This document shows positions 10,491-21,013 of a stretch of 64,000 nt of DNA, piece by piece. The position numbers and the translations under genes are program-made. The stretch is taken from contig JACEEZ010019088.1 in assembly GCA_016584305.1 (NCBI GenBank), positions 155,779-219,778 on the forward strand, read 5' to 3'. Source of the stretch: Chionoecetes opilio (Eukaryota > Arthropoda > Malacostraca > Decapoda > Majidae). The notes under the pieces were generated by a model. It had not been told where the DNA came from. It did not search any database and saw only the letters and a program-made list of their open reading frames with translations. How positions within the stretch are numbered: the stretch's first letter is position 1; each line of letters begins with the position of its first letter.

Positions 10491-11587
10491 TTACCTTTGC
10501 TCAGCCTTGCATAGAGTCCCCAGCTTGTTAGGATCGCAGACCAGGTACATGTCTGGAGAGAGGTGGCCGTCAGCGATAAGGTCCTGGAGGAATCCAGAAG
10601 CCAAGGCAGCAGCAGCAGCAGTGGGCAGAACGTCGAACCGAATGCTTGCCAGCGCCAGGTTCCGGACTGGCATTGTGTTTCTTCTTGCAGCTGGCCTGTC
10701 CAAGTACTGCATCACAAGGGGTGCCAGGGACCCCAGCCTCTCCCTGAGCAGTCGGTCTACCAGTATGGCAGCCTCCTGTTGCTCCTGCCTCTTTCCTCTG
10801 AGTGGCAGGGTGAACGACTCCTCTGTCCCATCCTCAGAATCCTGGTGATCTTCAGCCTGGCCCAGGAACATCTGCTCCTGCAGCTCAAGACGTCTGACCT
10901 TTTCATCTTTCTGCTTCTGCTTCTTCAGCTTAGCCTCCTCTTCCAACTGCTTTCTCTTGTCTATGCGTCTCATTCCTATCTACCCCTGTCATCATCATTG
11001 CACTCTCCTCCCCAACTTTGATCCTCTGGTAGTACAGCCACTCCAGGTCTAAAGTAGGGACTTTGCTGGCCAGGGGGCAGTCACACTGCACGTGTGCTCT
11101 CGTGTGGCACAGCTGGGGGTTGGAGCAGTGGGATTCCTGGTCCTTGCAGAGGAAGATCGTGTGAGGGCAGGCCGTTATGTCAAACAGCCTGTCCATATTC
11201 TTCTCCACGAATTCCTTTACTGCTTTAGTTGCTCTATCTCTCACCACTTCACTAACCTTCTTCCAAAAATTATCTATCCTTCTGGTCACGGACCGGTCAA
11301 TAACAACCACTGGAGGTGCAAACTGGGCGTTTGATTTCTTCCACTGGGCAAGCACCATGGGGGTCAGATCCTTCGCAATGTCTCTCACTGGGTACCCCCG
11401 CTTGTCAACACCCTCCCGGATGCCACTGAGTTCTTGGAGAAGGATTCCCCTCTTCATCACGCTGCGATACGTAGGCACCTCACTCTCAGCAAACTCTCGT
11501 CCACCGCCAACAAAGGCGGCCAACTTGGATCCAGAGCTCTGTCTAGTTGCGGGCTTCAACCCAATTGGTTTACAAGGAGAAGCCATC
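10491..11587 (-). CDS. uncharacterised Cys-containing family protein, frameshifted copy
   Basis: I do not know the function. The ATG is at 11586, one base after a splice acceptor (TCTTTTTCAG|G), so an upstream non-coding exon is implied. The protein shares an ordered set of landmarks with the gene at 21014: PTYxxVMK near the start, W-K-K, LFDI-x2-C, a cluster of spaced Cys, KVP, then GxD...ET, a charged Lys/Gln/Glu coiled coil, and an Ala-rich segment near the C terminus. The first frame stops at 10930 and the second, overlapping, frame (from 10973) continues with the coiled coil to 10491. One indel between about 10935 and 10972 therefore separates them. It may be a real lesion or a sequencing error; no homopolymer is present there. 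The 3' end of the gene could extend into further exons. Confidence 0.6.
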
Positions 11588-11599
11588 CTGAAAAAGACG

Positions 11600-13152
11600 A
11601 TCAAGAATTGATGATAGGTGCAAATGAAGCAGTTACTTTAGCGGGGCTAAGCTATGTTTTGCATATAAATATAAAAGTCCATTTTTGCATAGCAAGAAGT
11701 GCTCAAACCAAAAAGTTGAAGAGGACAAACCACCCTTAAAATTCAATTTTACATAAGAAAACACCCTGCCAAATTCGAAATAATCTATATTTCACTTTTC
11801 ATTGGACCTACGGCGTACCCTATATGCATACAGCCAGTAATCCCGTGTATTAAGGCTAGTAATGATCCCATAGCCATGAACACACCCCGCGGCCCCAACA
11901 TATGTAAACACGCCGTGACGTCACAGGACGGCGGCTTGCCGGCGGCAGCCCAGCACCTTCTCCCTTCATTAACCAAAACACATCAGATACATAAAATAAT
12001 TAATATATCAACACGGAGAGTAAAATAAAGATAAATAGGACACTAAGCCTAAAAAAACATGATATAATGAGGAATTAATGAAATATTGGGTATCTAAATA
12101 TGCCCGAAAAAGCATCAAATTCACCACAACACAGATCGACTTTTTCACGAAGGCTCTATAATTCGTGAAAAAATATGGGCAAATACTATATGATGTGTGT
12201 ATCTTATAAACAGTAACAGATCCTAGTTCAGTGTTGAAACCAAGGAGCAAACCATGTTTTGTTTTTTCGATGATCTGACCCTTTAAACGAGTGAGTCAGA
12301 CGAATGCCTTCACTAAAAACGTGAAAAACACGTCACATAGGCACACACAAACACACTGCGATTGCAGGCATAGCTAATCACACACAAATAACCTCACAGC
12401 TCAAATACAAGGAAGAAGAAGGTTGGCGTTAAAGTGTAAACAAATACCCCTTCAGACAAAAAAACAAAATACATCCACCAAGCTCGCGATTTATACATAA
12501 AACGATGCGGAAATATAGAAATATATTAAAACACAAAAATCCCACTATATTTAGTGCAAAAAAAGAATTATCAACAAAATATCGGTAATATGTACGGTTA
12601 ATAAATGATCGAGTTATATTTCTTTTACGTAGGCCTTAAATATCGGAGACTTTTTATGAAGCCATTAAAAAAGCTGGGGTTTTCAACAAGGCTATGCAAT
12701 CCTATATCGGTGCAAGAATAAAAAAGCAATTATTCGTTCTAAATACGTAATCGGCAACTTGTCACCTCAGGATTCCCAAGAGCCAATCAGGAGCCTAGCT
12801 ACGTTGTCACCCAATCAGTGTTCAGGAACCAACTGGGCGGCCATGTTTACTTATTATCCCAGATATACTTATTATCCCAGGTATTTGAGAGTAAATAAGG
12901 TGAGATTTTCCCTTAAATACCTTATTTATGGCATATTAGTGATGATAAAGAGTTTATATGGTATGTTCTATTCAATCACTTCCCTGTTATCTGAGACCCT
13001 GACAAATTTTTCCCGGCCAAGTTTCAGTGCTTTTTCTGATGGAGTATAGTGTTTTTAATGGAAAAGGCGACCATAAAATTCGGTGGCGAATTTTTTTTTT
13101 TTTTTTTAACTAGGGTTTCCGGAAAATAAAACTATCTCCATTAGAAAAAGCG
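11600..13152. other. no gene; CCAAT and CRE motifs
   Basis: AT-rich and without a credible frame. A perfect CRE (TGACGTCA) lies in a GC-rich island at about 11913. Two CCAATCAG boxes at 12783 and 12811 stand 28 bp apart, followed by GGGCGG at 12835. That is a promoter-like combination, but no transcript can be tied to it. Confidence 0.4.
12783..12840 (+). promoter_or_regulatory. possible NF-Y/GC-box promoter element
   Basis: Two identical CCAATCAG boxes plus one GGGCGG within 58 bp. The spacing is typical of NF-Y controlled promoters, but no coding sequence follows within 2 kb. Confidence 0.25.
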
Positions 13153-13318
13153 GTAAAACTTTGGAAGAAGTCCTTCACCCCTATCTTTTTTTTCTTCCCC
13201 CTATAGCCAACAAGCCTGGGGAACTGGCAGGAATACGGGGTTTTTGGGTGGGGGAAGCAAATATAAGTGATTTATGGCTCCCCAAAAAATCATCAAAGTC
13301 ACTATATGTAAAAAATCT
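13153..13318 (+). repeat. outer inverted arm, left
   Basis: About 165 bp, matching the reverse complement of 17898-18064 with only a few differences, mostly in homopolymers. Confidence 0.9.
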
Positions 13319-13684
13319 AGGGAATTCCCTAAATTAGGGATTTCCCTAGATACCCATTGCAAGGGAATTTTCCTTAATTGATATATGTATAGATTTGGAC
13401 AATTTTGGGAGAGCAATAAAGGAGTCGTGTCTGCCTTCCCTACCCAATAACCCAAGTTTTCCATAAGGCCACCATGCTTGCTGGTCATAGGAGGTCAAAG
13501 AAAAACCTAACCTTTCTAGCCAGAAGGGGCTGCGCCCCCCATGGACCCCCTAAGGGTTGCTAATCTAACCTCACTATAACCCTCTAAAAGTTACTAACCT
13601 AACCTCACTATAACGAATACAGTTGATTCGGGCCACCAGTTGAATCAGGCCGCCTATATTAAATGCATACCAAGCATGCATTTA

Positions 13685-14585
13685 TATATAACCTTATAGG
13701 TTTTAATGAAACCTAACCTAACCTTTACCACAAAGTATACCTAACCTAACCTAACCTTAACCACAAAGTATACCTAACCTAACCTAACCTTAACCACAAA
13801 GTATACCTAACCTAACCTTAACCACAAAGTATACCTAACCTAACCTTAACCACAAAGTATACCTAACCTAACCTTAACCACAAAGTATACCTAACCTAAC
13901 CTTAACCACAAAGTATACCTAACCTTACCTAAACCTTAACCACAAAGTATACCTAACCTAACCTTAACCACAAAGTATACCTAACCTAACCTTAACCTTA
14001 ACCACAAAGTATACCTAACCTAACCTTAACCACAAAGTATACCTAACTTAACCTTAACCACAAAGTATACCTAACCTAACCTTAACCACAAAGTATACCT
14101 AACTTAACCTTAACCACAAAGTATACCTAACCTAACCTTAACCACAAAGTATACCTAACTTAACCTTAACCACAAAGTATACCTAACCTAACCTAACCTT
14201 AACCACAAAGTATACCTAACCTAACCTTAACCACAAAGTAAACCTAACCTAAGCTAACCTTAACCACAAAGTATACCTAACCTTAACCACAAAGTATACC
14301 TAACCGAACCTAACCTAACCTTAACCACAAAGTATACCTAACCTAACCTTAACCACAAAGTATACCTAACCTAACCTTAACCACAAAGTATACCTAACCT
14401 AACCTTAACCACAAAGTATACCTAACCTAACCTAACCTTAACCACAAAGTATACTAACCTAACCTTAACCACAAAGTATACCTAACCTAACCTAACCTTA
14501 ACCACAAAAGTATACCTAACCGAACCTAACCTAACCTTAACCACAAAGTATACCTAACCTAACTTAACCACAAAGTATACTGTCT
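13685..14585 (+). repeat. CCTAA (telomere-like) minisatellite array
   Basis: About 900 bp of a unit near 27 bp: CCACAAAGTATA followed by two or three CCTAA units and CCTTAA. Over 30 copies occur, with small unit-number variants. It abuts no chromosome end in this window. Confidence 0.95.
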
Positions 14586-14646
14586 GCTGGGTATGCACGC
14601 TACTCATAGGCGGCCTGTTTTCAACTGGCGGCCCGAATCAAAACGG

Positions 14647-14893
14647 ATACCACTATAACCCCCTAAAAGTTACAAACTTAACTTCACTATAACCCTCGAA
14701 AAGTTACTAACTTAACCTCACTATAACCCCTTTAAAGTAACTAACCTAACCTAACTATAACCCCTTAAAAGTAACTAACTTAACCTCACTATAACCCCCT
14801 AAAAGTAACTAACTTAACCTCACTATAACCCCCTAAAAGTAACTAACATAACCTTACTATAACCCCCTACAAGTTGCTAACCTAACCTTAGTT
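14647..14893 (+). repeat. short tandem array, unit about 35-40 bp
   Basis: Six to seven repeats of CACTATAACCCCCTAAAAGT followed by ACTAACNTAACCT. Two further copies lie at 13570-13615, on the other side of the telomere-like array. Confidence 0.85.
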
Positions 14894-14904
14894 GTGATAA
14901 GACT

Positions 14905-14940
14905 TGAAAGAAAGAAAGAAAGAAAGAAAAAAAAAAAAAG

Positions 14941-14973
<33 letters not shown>
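14905..14973. repeat. (AAAG)n / poly(A) tract
   Basis: Five AAAG units run into about 45 near-continuous A residues. Confidence 0.95.
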
Positions 14974-14977
<4 letters not shown>

Positions 14978-15141
14978 CAATATGGGGAAAAATCGCTAGC
15001 CATCTAAGGAAAATCCCCAGAAAAATTATCACCCTACATTTAAAGCCTCAATGTACCCTAGCATCATTAAACACTGTATATATGAGTAAATAGTCCTTTC
15101 AACTTACCTTTAAAGTTGAGATACACCGTGACGGCTGGCAA

Positions 15142-15420
15142 ATGGCGGGTACCGATGTTATAAAGGCTACGGGATGGGGTGATTTGTATAACTACTTATT
15201 AAGTGGTATTTATCGACAACAACTATTTTCTACTGATTTTCTATTAAAGTCCAATGTGGCAGGTTTATCAAGTGCAATAACCTTTCGTTTACAAAATGAG
15301 TTTGTGGCGCACACACAAAGTCCTTTGGTTTCTCGTTATTACACTCCTAATAAAATTGCAGTACGTAGCTACAAGTCACCATCACCACAACCTTCTGTGC
15401 CCGTGACCGCCAGTGAGTGA
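15142..15420 (+). CDS. hypothetical 92-residue frame
   Basis: An ATG with context CAAATGGCG opens a 92-codon frame of balanced composition (SSAITFRLQNEF in the middle, Pro/Ser-rich end). It lies within the 13-18 kb inverted structure and is followed by a CRE and a perfect hairpin. No domain, signal peptide or membrane segment is visible. It is either a real small exon or chance; I cannot decide. Confidence 0.2.
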   Translation: MAGTDVIKATGWGDLYNYLLSGIYRQQLFSTDFLLKSNVAGLSSAITFRLQNEFVAHTQSPLVSRYYTPNKIAVRSYKSPSPQPSVPVTASE

Positions 15421-15460
15421 AGTGAACCGAGGTGAACACAGTTAAACCCTCCGCCATACG

Positions 15461-15504
15461 TGACGTCACTCGTCACTAATAAATACTCGCTGAGTATTTA
15501 TTAG
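15461..15504 (+). promoter_or_regulatory. CRE followed by perfect 13-bp hairpin
   Basis: TGACGTCA at 15461-15468, then CTAATAAATACTC, loop GCT and its exact complement at 15476-15504. It lies 40 bp after the stop codon of the 92-residue frame. Confidence 0.5.
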
Positions 15505-15716
15505 AAACCAATATATTCCCCTATATGATTATTATGCAATATATATGCTTAAATATATCAGAAAGGTTGATGTGGTACGAATTTAGAGCATTTCATATCC
15601 ATATATGCAATAATTCATGCAAACTACGTGTTCCTTACACAGGGACTACTTATCTAGCTGTAGTCAAGGGTGTACTGGAGCTCAGTCTAGCTAGGAAGCG
15701 CTCGGGAGTGGATTTG

Positions 15717-15873
15717 ACTGGACTTAGAATTTTTTGAGGCACCTCATATTTCATAACGGCCGTGTGGGTTAACCAAGGCCGAGCGCACGCTGGAACCTTT
15801 ACAGATATGAAGTACAATAAGCATACAATACAGTGCGGTAGTTCATTTCAGTCAAAGCCGGAAGGTTGAGTTC
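15717..15873 (+). repeat. inner inverted arm, left
   Basis: About 155 bp, from GACTGGACTTA to GAAGGTTGAGTTC. It matches the reverse complement of 17507-17663 with about six differences. Confidence 0.9.
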
Positions 15874-15879
15874 TTAAGT

Positions 15880-17318
15880 ATTTCCAAAAAAACAAAAAAA
15901 CTACTAACCTTAATTTACCTATAAAAAAAATATATAAAAAAATAAAAAAAATAAAAAAAATGACGACAGAAACGGTTAGCAGATTCATTCAAAACACAAA
16001 AACACACCAGAAAAACATGAGGCGCATCAGAAAATCGTTGGTTGGGTGAAACTGTAAATTATCCGATATCTTTAGGTAACAATCGTTCTGAACTTCTGAC
16101 CTATAGAAACAGTAGCGAGGTGAAGAATACTTGCATCCAGACCCAGTCATGTTATACATATTAGCCTAACTAAGTGCCTTGTATTGTATTAAACTGCAGT
16201 ATAACAAAACAAAAACAAAACAAAATACGAGATCACACACAAACAGCTTGGGACTTTCCTTATATCAACCATACTTACACTTTTCAGCCACTTTTCCCTT
16301 ATTTCCCTTAAAACGGCAATGAAGCACATCATAATTAACTTATTCTCAAGGTTTAAACACTTCAAGGCAACTTACTGGAGAGAAAATGAGAAAAATATGT
16401 CAGACGTGGCTCCGCGGGCTTGGAAGTTGGAACAGGCACTCAGGCAGCCGTGTGGGATTTAAACTTTTCAAGGACACGTCATTTTTATTACCGTAGGCCT
16501 CTTCCATTTGCGACATTTCAGGAACCAGTTAACATCTACAAATATTTCATACTCCATAGCCCTTATATATATTCACAAATATAAAAAATACTAAGAAAAA
16601 CTGTTTATGTTTGAAATATACTTTCAACATTATTTTTGTGGCCTATTGTGACGTGGATTCGTAGATTATTTGCAATATTCCTATCTAAAATTGTAAAGCT
16701 TCATGATTTGTATTCGATGCTTCTATATATAATATCACCATTTCATTAACTTTTTTAAACATTATGAAAATATCGATGTTAAGTAAAAGAAATAAAAAAT
16801 AAAAATAATAGAAATCTAAAATCAAAAAATATAAAAAAATCAAAATATAAAAAATCAAAAAATATAAAAAATATAAATATAAAAAATCTAAAATTATAAA
16901 ATCAAAACATAAAAAATCTAAATATATTTACTTCTTGTTTCTATACTTCTTTGTTTAACTCTTGTTTCTATCTTTCATAGGATCTGCCATTAAAAAAGCC
17001 CGCCAATTCATTTTCATACTACCTCAGCTACCTGTAAGATCAAGATTGTATAGTCATCGTCAGCAGCAGCGAAGAAACATGTGTTCATTCGTGTTGTGAA
17101 AGCATTGGACATACACATCGTTAAAGGTACTGCTATTTAGGGTGGTTGTGGTTGTTGTTGAGATATATTGATGATTCAGATATATTGGTGTGTTGCCGGC
17201 AAGCTGGGATGGTTGTCATGGCCTGAATAAGGGACAAAGCCTGAACAAGACCAGTGTAGGAAAGGCCTGTTTGTTAGCCCGCCACCTCGCCTACCCATCG
17301 TGGACCCACCCAGTGACC
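15880..17318. other. AT-rich centre of inverted structure, no gene
   Basis: It includes a low-complexity block of AAAATCAAAATATAAAAAAT-like units at about 16770-16925. No frame longer than about 60 codons shows any recognisable feature. Confidence 0.6.
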
Positions 17319-17357
17319 CACGGCCTTCTTTATACAAGAAGTATAAAGAAGGCCGTG
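17319..17357 (+). repeat. perfect 17-bp stem hairpin
   Basis: CACGGCCTTCTTTATAC, loop AAGAA, then the exact complement. It sits in otherwise unique sequence near the right inner arm. Confidence 0.9.
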
Positions 17358-17506
17358 ACCCACCTCGCATGTATTGATAGGTGGAACACATAAGGAAGGG
17401 TTGACGGTATTATTTCATATGAACACCCAATTCACTTCGGTGGACGAAACTCTTTTTTTTCTGGCGAGTCTTGATTTGTTTTGAATTAATCGGAAATACT
17501 TTGGAA

Positions 17507-17663
17507 CTCATCCTTCCGGCTTTGACTGAAATGAACTACCGCACTGTATTGTATGCTTATTGTACTTCACATCTGTAAAGGTTCCAGCGTGCGCTCAGCC
17601 TTGGTTAACCCACACGGCCGCTATGAAATATGAGGTGCCTCAAAAAATTCTTAAGTCCAGTTA
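17507..17663 (-). repeat. inner inverted arm, right
   Basis: Reverse-complement partner of 15717-15873. It is immediately followed by the GGTTAGG array. Confidence 0.9.
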
Positions 17664-17897
17664 GGTTAGGTTAGGTATACTTTGTGGTTAAGGTTAGGTT
17701 AGGTATGGTATACTTTGTGGTTAAGGTTAGGTTAGGTTAGGTATACTTTGTGGTTAAGGTTAGGTTAGGTATACTTTGTGGTTAAGGTTAGGTTAGGTTA
17801 GGTATACTTTGTGGTTAAGGTTAGATTAGGTATACTTTGTGGTTAAGGTTAGGTTAGGTTAGGTTAGGTTAGGTATACTTTGTGGTTAAGGTTAGGT
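17664..17897 (+). repeat. GGTTAGG minisatellite, mirrored
   Basis: Seven to eight units of GGTTAGGTATACTTTGTGG, the reverse complement of the 13685 array. It lies directly against the right outer arm. Confidence 0.95.
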
Positions 17898-18064
17898 TAG
17901 ATTTTTACATATAGTGACTTTGATGATTTTTTGGGGAGCCATAAATCACTTATATTTGCTTCCCCCACCCAAAAACCCCGTATTCCCGCCAGTTCCCCAG
18001 GCTTGTTGGCTATAGGGGGAAGAACAAAAAGATTGGGGTGAAGGACTTCTTCCAAAGTTTTACC
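17898..18064 (-). repeat. outer inverted arm, right
   Basis: Reverse-complement partner of 13153-13318. Confidence 0.9.
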
Positions 18065-18236
18065 ATAAAGGTATATACTATCTAGATATAAAGTTTTTAT
18101 TTTTATTTTTTATAGTTAGGTAAAGGTTAGGTATAGGTTCGGTTAGGTTCAATTTGTTTTTGTAGATTGTTACAATTGCAAAAAAAATTGATTTGCGACA
18201 CAAACGGTTAGCAGATTAATTCAAAACACGGTATTA

Positions 18237-19052
18237 TTTTACACTAGGACCGAAATTCCCTACACAATTGGGAATATGGTTTCTGTTTACCTTATTGGAC
18301 TTTAGGAAACATGAGCTTCCTTCGCAAATCATTACTTTTGGAGATAATGAAATGTTGTTTATAGGGAGGTGAGAGACAAGTGTTTACATGCCTCTCACTC
18401 TTCTTCCTCTTGTGACCTGCATCGCCTCTGTTCTTCCCTTGCTGCGGACTCTTTTAATGCAGATTTGGCTTTAGTTGGGAGGTTAAAGGCCCTGTCACAC
18501 GGACAATTTTTCTGGCATCTTTTGGTATTTTGCTACCAAAAGATGCCTGTAGTGGTGGCGAACAAATGCGCGTTCGTCACATGGCGTTTCGGCTATGAGC
18601 ATCTTCTTGCACGATTCATAAGTCTTGAATTGAAGAATACGATTGAAGTCTTATTGCACGATTCATAATGTTAGTTTTGTCAAAATTGGTTGCTGGTCCC
18701 GGAAGATGCCAGTAGAAGATGCTCATAGCCGAAACGCCTTATGACGAACGCGCATTTTTTTGCCGCCACTACGGGCATCTTTTGGTAGCAAAATACCAAA
18801 AGATGCCGGAAAAAAGTGTCCGTGTGACACGGCCTTAACGCGTGGGATTAGGTTAGGTTAGGTTAGTGAGTCAAAAGGTGGGGTTTTAATTGTCATATCT
18901 CATATACACTCCTTCCTATTAAAAACATCTTGTAATCTCCGAAAGTAGTGATTTGCGACGGAAGCTCATAGAGAGAATGTTTCTTAGAATCCAATAAGGT
19001 GAACAGAAACCACACTCCCAATTGTGTAGGGAATTTCGGTCCTAGTGTAAAA
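18237..19052. mobile_element. foldback element with nested MITE
   Basis: The left arm (18237-18345, with ACACTAGGACCGAAATTCCC) and right arm (18940-19052) are inverted copies with moderate divergence, including the match CAAATCAxTACTTxxGGAGAT. A Harbinger-type MITE occupies the space between them. Confidence 0.75.
18487..18835. mobile_element. PIF/Harbinger-type MITE, TAA target site
   Basis: The ends AGGCCCTGTCACACGGAC and its near-complement are flanked by TAA on both sides (18484-18486, 18836-18838). The two halves are complementary over about 100 bp, including CATCTTTTGGTA. Three-base TWA duplications and GGCC-rich ends that read TCACAC are typical of PIF/Harbinger derivatives. It is non-coding. 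Confidence 0.75.
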
Positions 19053-20285
19053 ATTTACCCAAAATTATTCAGGAAAATATAATTTCATTCTTGAAATCAG
19101 TGATGCCCAGTAACGAAAATTTACCCTAATTTCTTGGTCTAACTAGGATATAATTTTGTAATTGGACACTACTGTTTTCACAAATGACGCTATTATTTTT
19201 CGATAATTTTTTCGATGCGTATTGAATTAATATTGCACTAGTTATAGGCGGAAAATTTTATTCTGATAGATTTAGATGTAGGTATTTTATATTAATCTGA
19301 TCGTTGTTTTACGACTTTTTTTTCTGCCGGGAGGACCCCACCTGATGGGAGGTCAGGTCCAGGAGTGAATAGGAGGAGATACATAGGATCTGATATACTA
19401 GTTAGAAATAATATTCAAAGATATGATGGGGTTTTTTTATGATCTTTGTTCAGGAAAATTGCTTGTTTGAGGTTGGACCCTCCAGGGAAAAAAAATATTT
19501 TGTCCAAAAAAAAAATATATGTAATTGTTAAAATGCACCTTAAAATCTATCAGAAAAAAATTTGTCTAGTCAAAAAATTAGCGGGGTGCTTAGAAACCAA
19601 GATTTACCCAGGGGAGGTGTAGCCCCTCTTTTGTTAGAAGGTTAGGTTAGGTTCAGTAACCCTGAGGGGAGGGGTCCAAGGGAAGGCCAGGTATGCACGC
19701 AGCATTGGCAATACTGCATAAAGAGTCGTGGTGGACTTAAAAACCCAATGTATGTGTTCCATTTCTCATAAATTATCAATTTCTGGCGGAAATGCTTTAG
19801 AGTAGACTTCTACAAATCAAACCAAGAAATAAGAATATTAACTTGAAAAGGCAGTGTTAGGGCCTTTACCTCCTTGTCATCAGCCTGTGCTGTCTTTCAA
19901 GGGTGGCTTGGTAACAGCCAGGCCAGGATAAAAGGCATCAGTATTGAAGTAGTAATGTGATTAATTTTAAACACGGCGAATGTTAGACGTAAACAGTATA
20001 GAATGGGAGAAGAAGTATCTGGAACAAGGAGTGTATAGGGAGGTCGTGGGGAGACATGCATCGACATCAGCGGCCGTGTTACAGACAACGAGCCATTCTA
20101 CACTTTCCTACCTGCCGTGATATTGGTATTGTCATACAAAAACTCATATTGCTGAACACTATTGTTCGTACAGTGTTAATGATTCAAATATATTTATCTC
20201 GTATCACTGAATTTTCAAAGAGTGCAATCTCTCCTTGCAGCTTAGCAAAATATGGTCTTACTAACAAGCCTGCTTGTGTGTGTGA
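19053..20285. other. no gene recognised
   Basis: AT-rich sequence with short runs of GGTTAGG near 18850 and 19640. Open frames are short and without features. Confidence 0.5.
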
Positions 20286-20530
20286 GTGCGTGAATTCACC
20301 TATGGTCTTGTCCACGCGAGCTGGACTCGCGATCGCCAGTTTTACCCTCCTGCAAAGAACATGGAGCTTTTAGTGACCGATCTTTGGGTAATGCTAGGAC
20401 CTCGCACATCACACGCACCCCATTCCCTTGCTCAAGGGGGACATAACCGCCCACATTTGTCAGTGAAAAATCGCCGGGAGCAAGCGGGGATTGAATGGCC
20501 TGACTAATCCATTTGACCATGCAGGCGGTG
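20286..20530 (-). mobile_element. tRNA-headed SINE
   Basis: Same family as 7256 and 51445. The minus-strand 5' end (high coordinates) reads as a decayed tRNA head (ATGGTCAAATGGATTAG as A-box region), and the body carries the shared GGAGCT and CTTTGGGTAATGCT blocks. Confidence 0.7.
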
Positions 20531-21013
20531 TATGTGTGTGTTTATAGCAATATCTCGAAGGTCCACCCATGCCAACCCATAGTGTTCCACTTCACCAAAA
20601 TCACAATCAAAAGTTGGATATTTGGACAATATTACAGTGATTTCAAATCAATTCAAGCTGCCTGAAAAATTTGCATCACTGACTGAACCCCACATCCACC
20701 ACTCTAAATCTGTGCTGTCCAGTAGGGTGGAGTGAAAATATCATTTTTGTATTTATAATTTACTTGAGTGTGGAAAAGTTGCCAATGGGCTTTAGAAACA
20801 ATCATCTGAAATTATAATAAAATTGAAACATTGCTTGATCGACCACCAGCGATTTTAATATATGGCATATTTCATGTTTTAACGATCGCTTTGCCCATCA
20901 TGAGTCATCCAAGATGCTGGTCATTCATGCATGTTTATGCAAATAATTAACAGCTTAGTTTGCTGCAGACTGTTTTATTGAAATTTTATAATAATTGTTT
21001 TTTTTTCTTCAGA

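Larger units (their letters stand above)
13153..18064. mobile_element. large inverted-repeat structure, possible transposon
   Basis: The outer arms are 13153-13318 and 17898-18064. They begin GGTAAAACTTTGGAAG and are near-identical inverted copies. Inside them lie TTAGG-like minisatellites in opposite orientations, then inner inverted arms at 15717-15873 and 17507-17663 around a 1.6-kb AT-rich centre. No transposase was recognised; the only frame of note is 15142-15420. It could be a non-autonomous foldback DNA transposon or a head-to-head arrangement of two copies of a smaller repeat. Confidence 0.5.

Noticed and set aside
13685..14585. Chromosome end / true telomere
   Set aside because: TTAGG runs are only two to four units long and always broken by a spacer. 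DNA continues on both sides.
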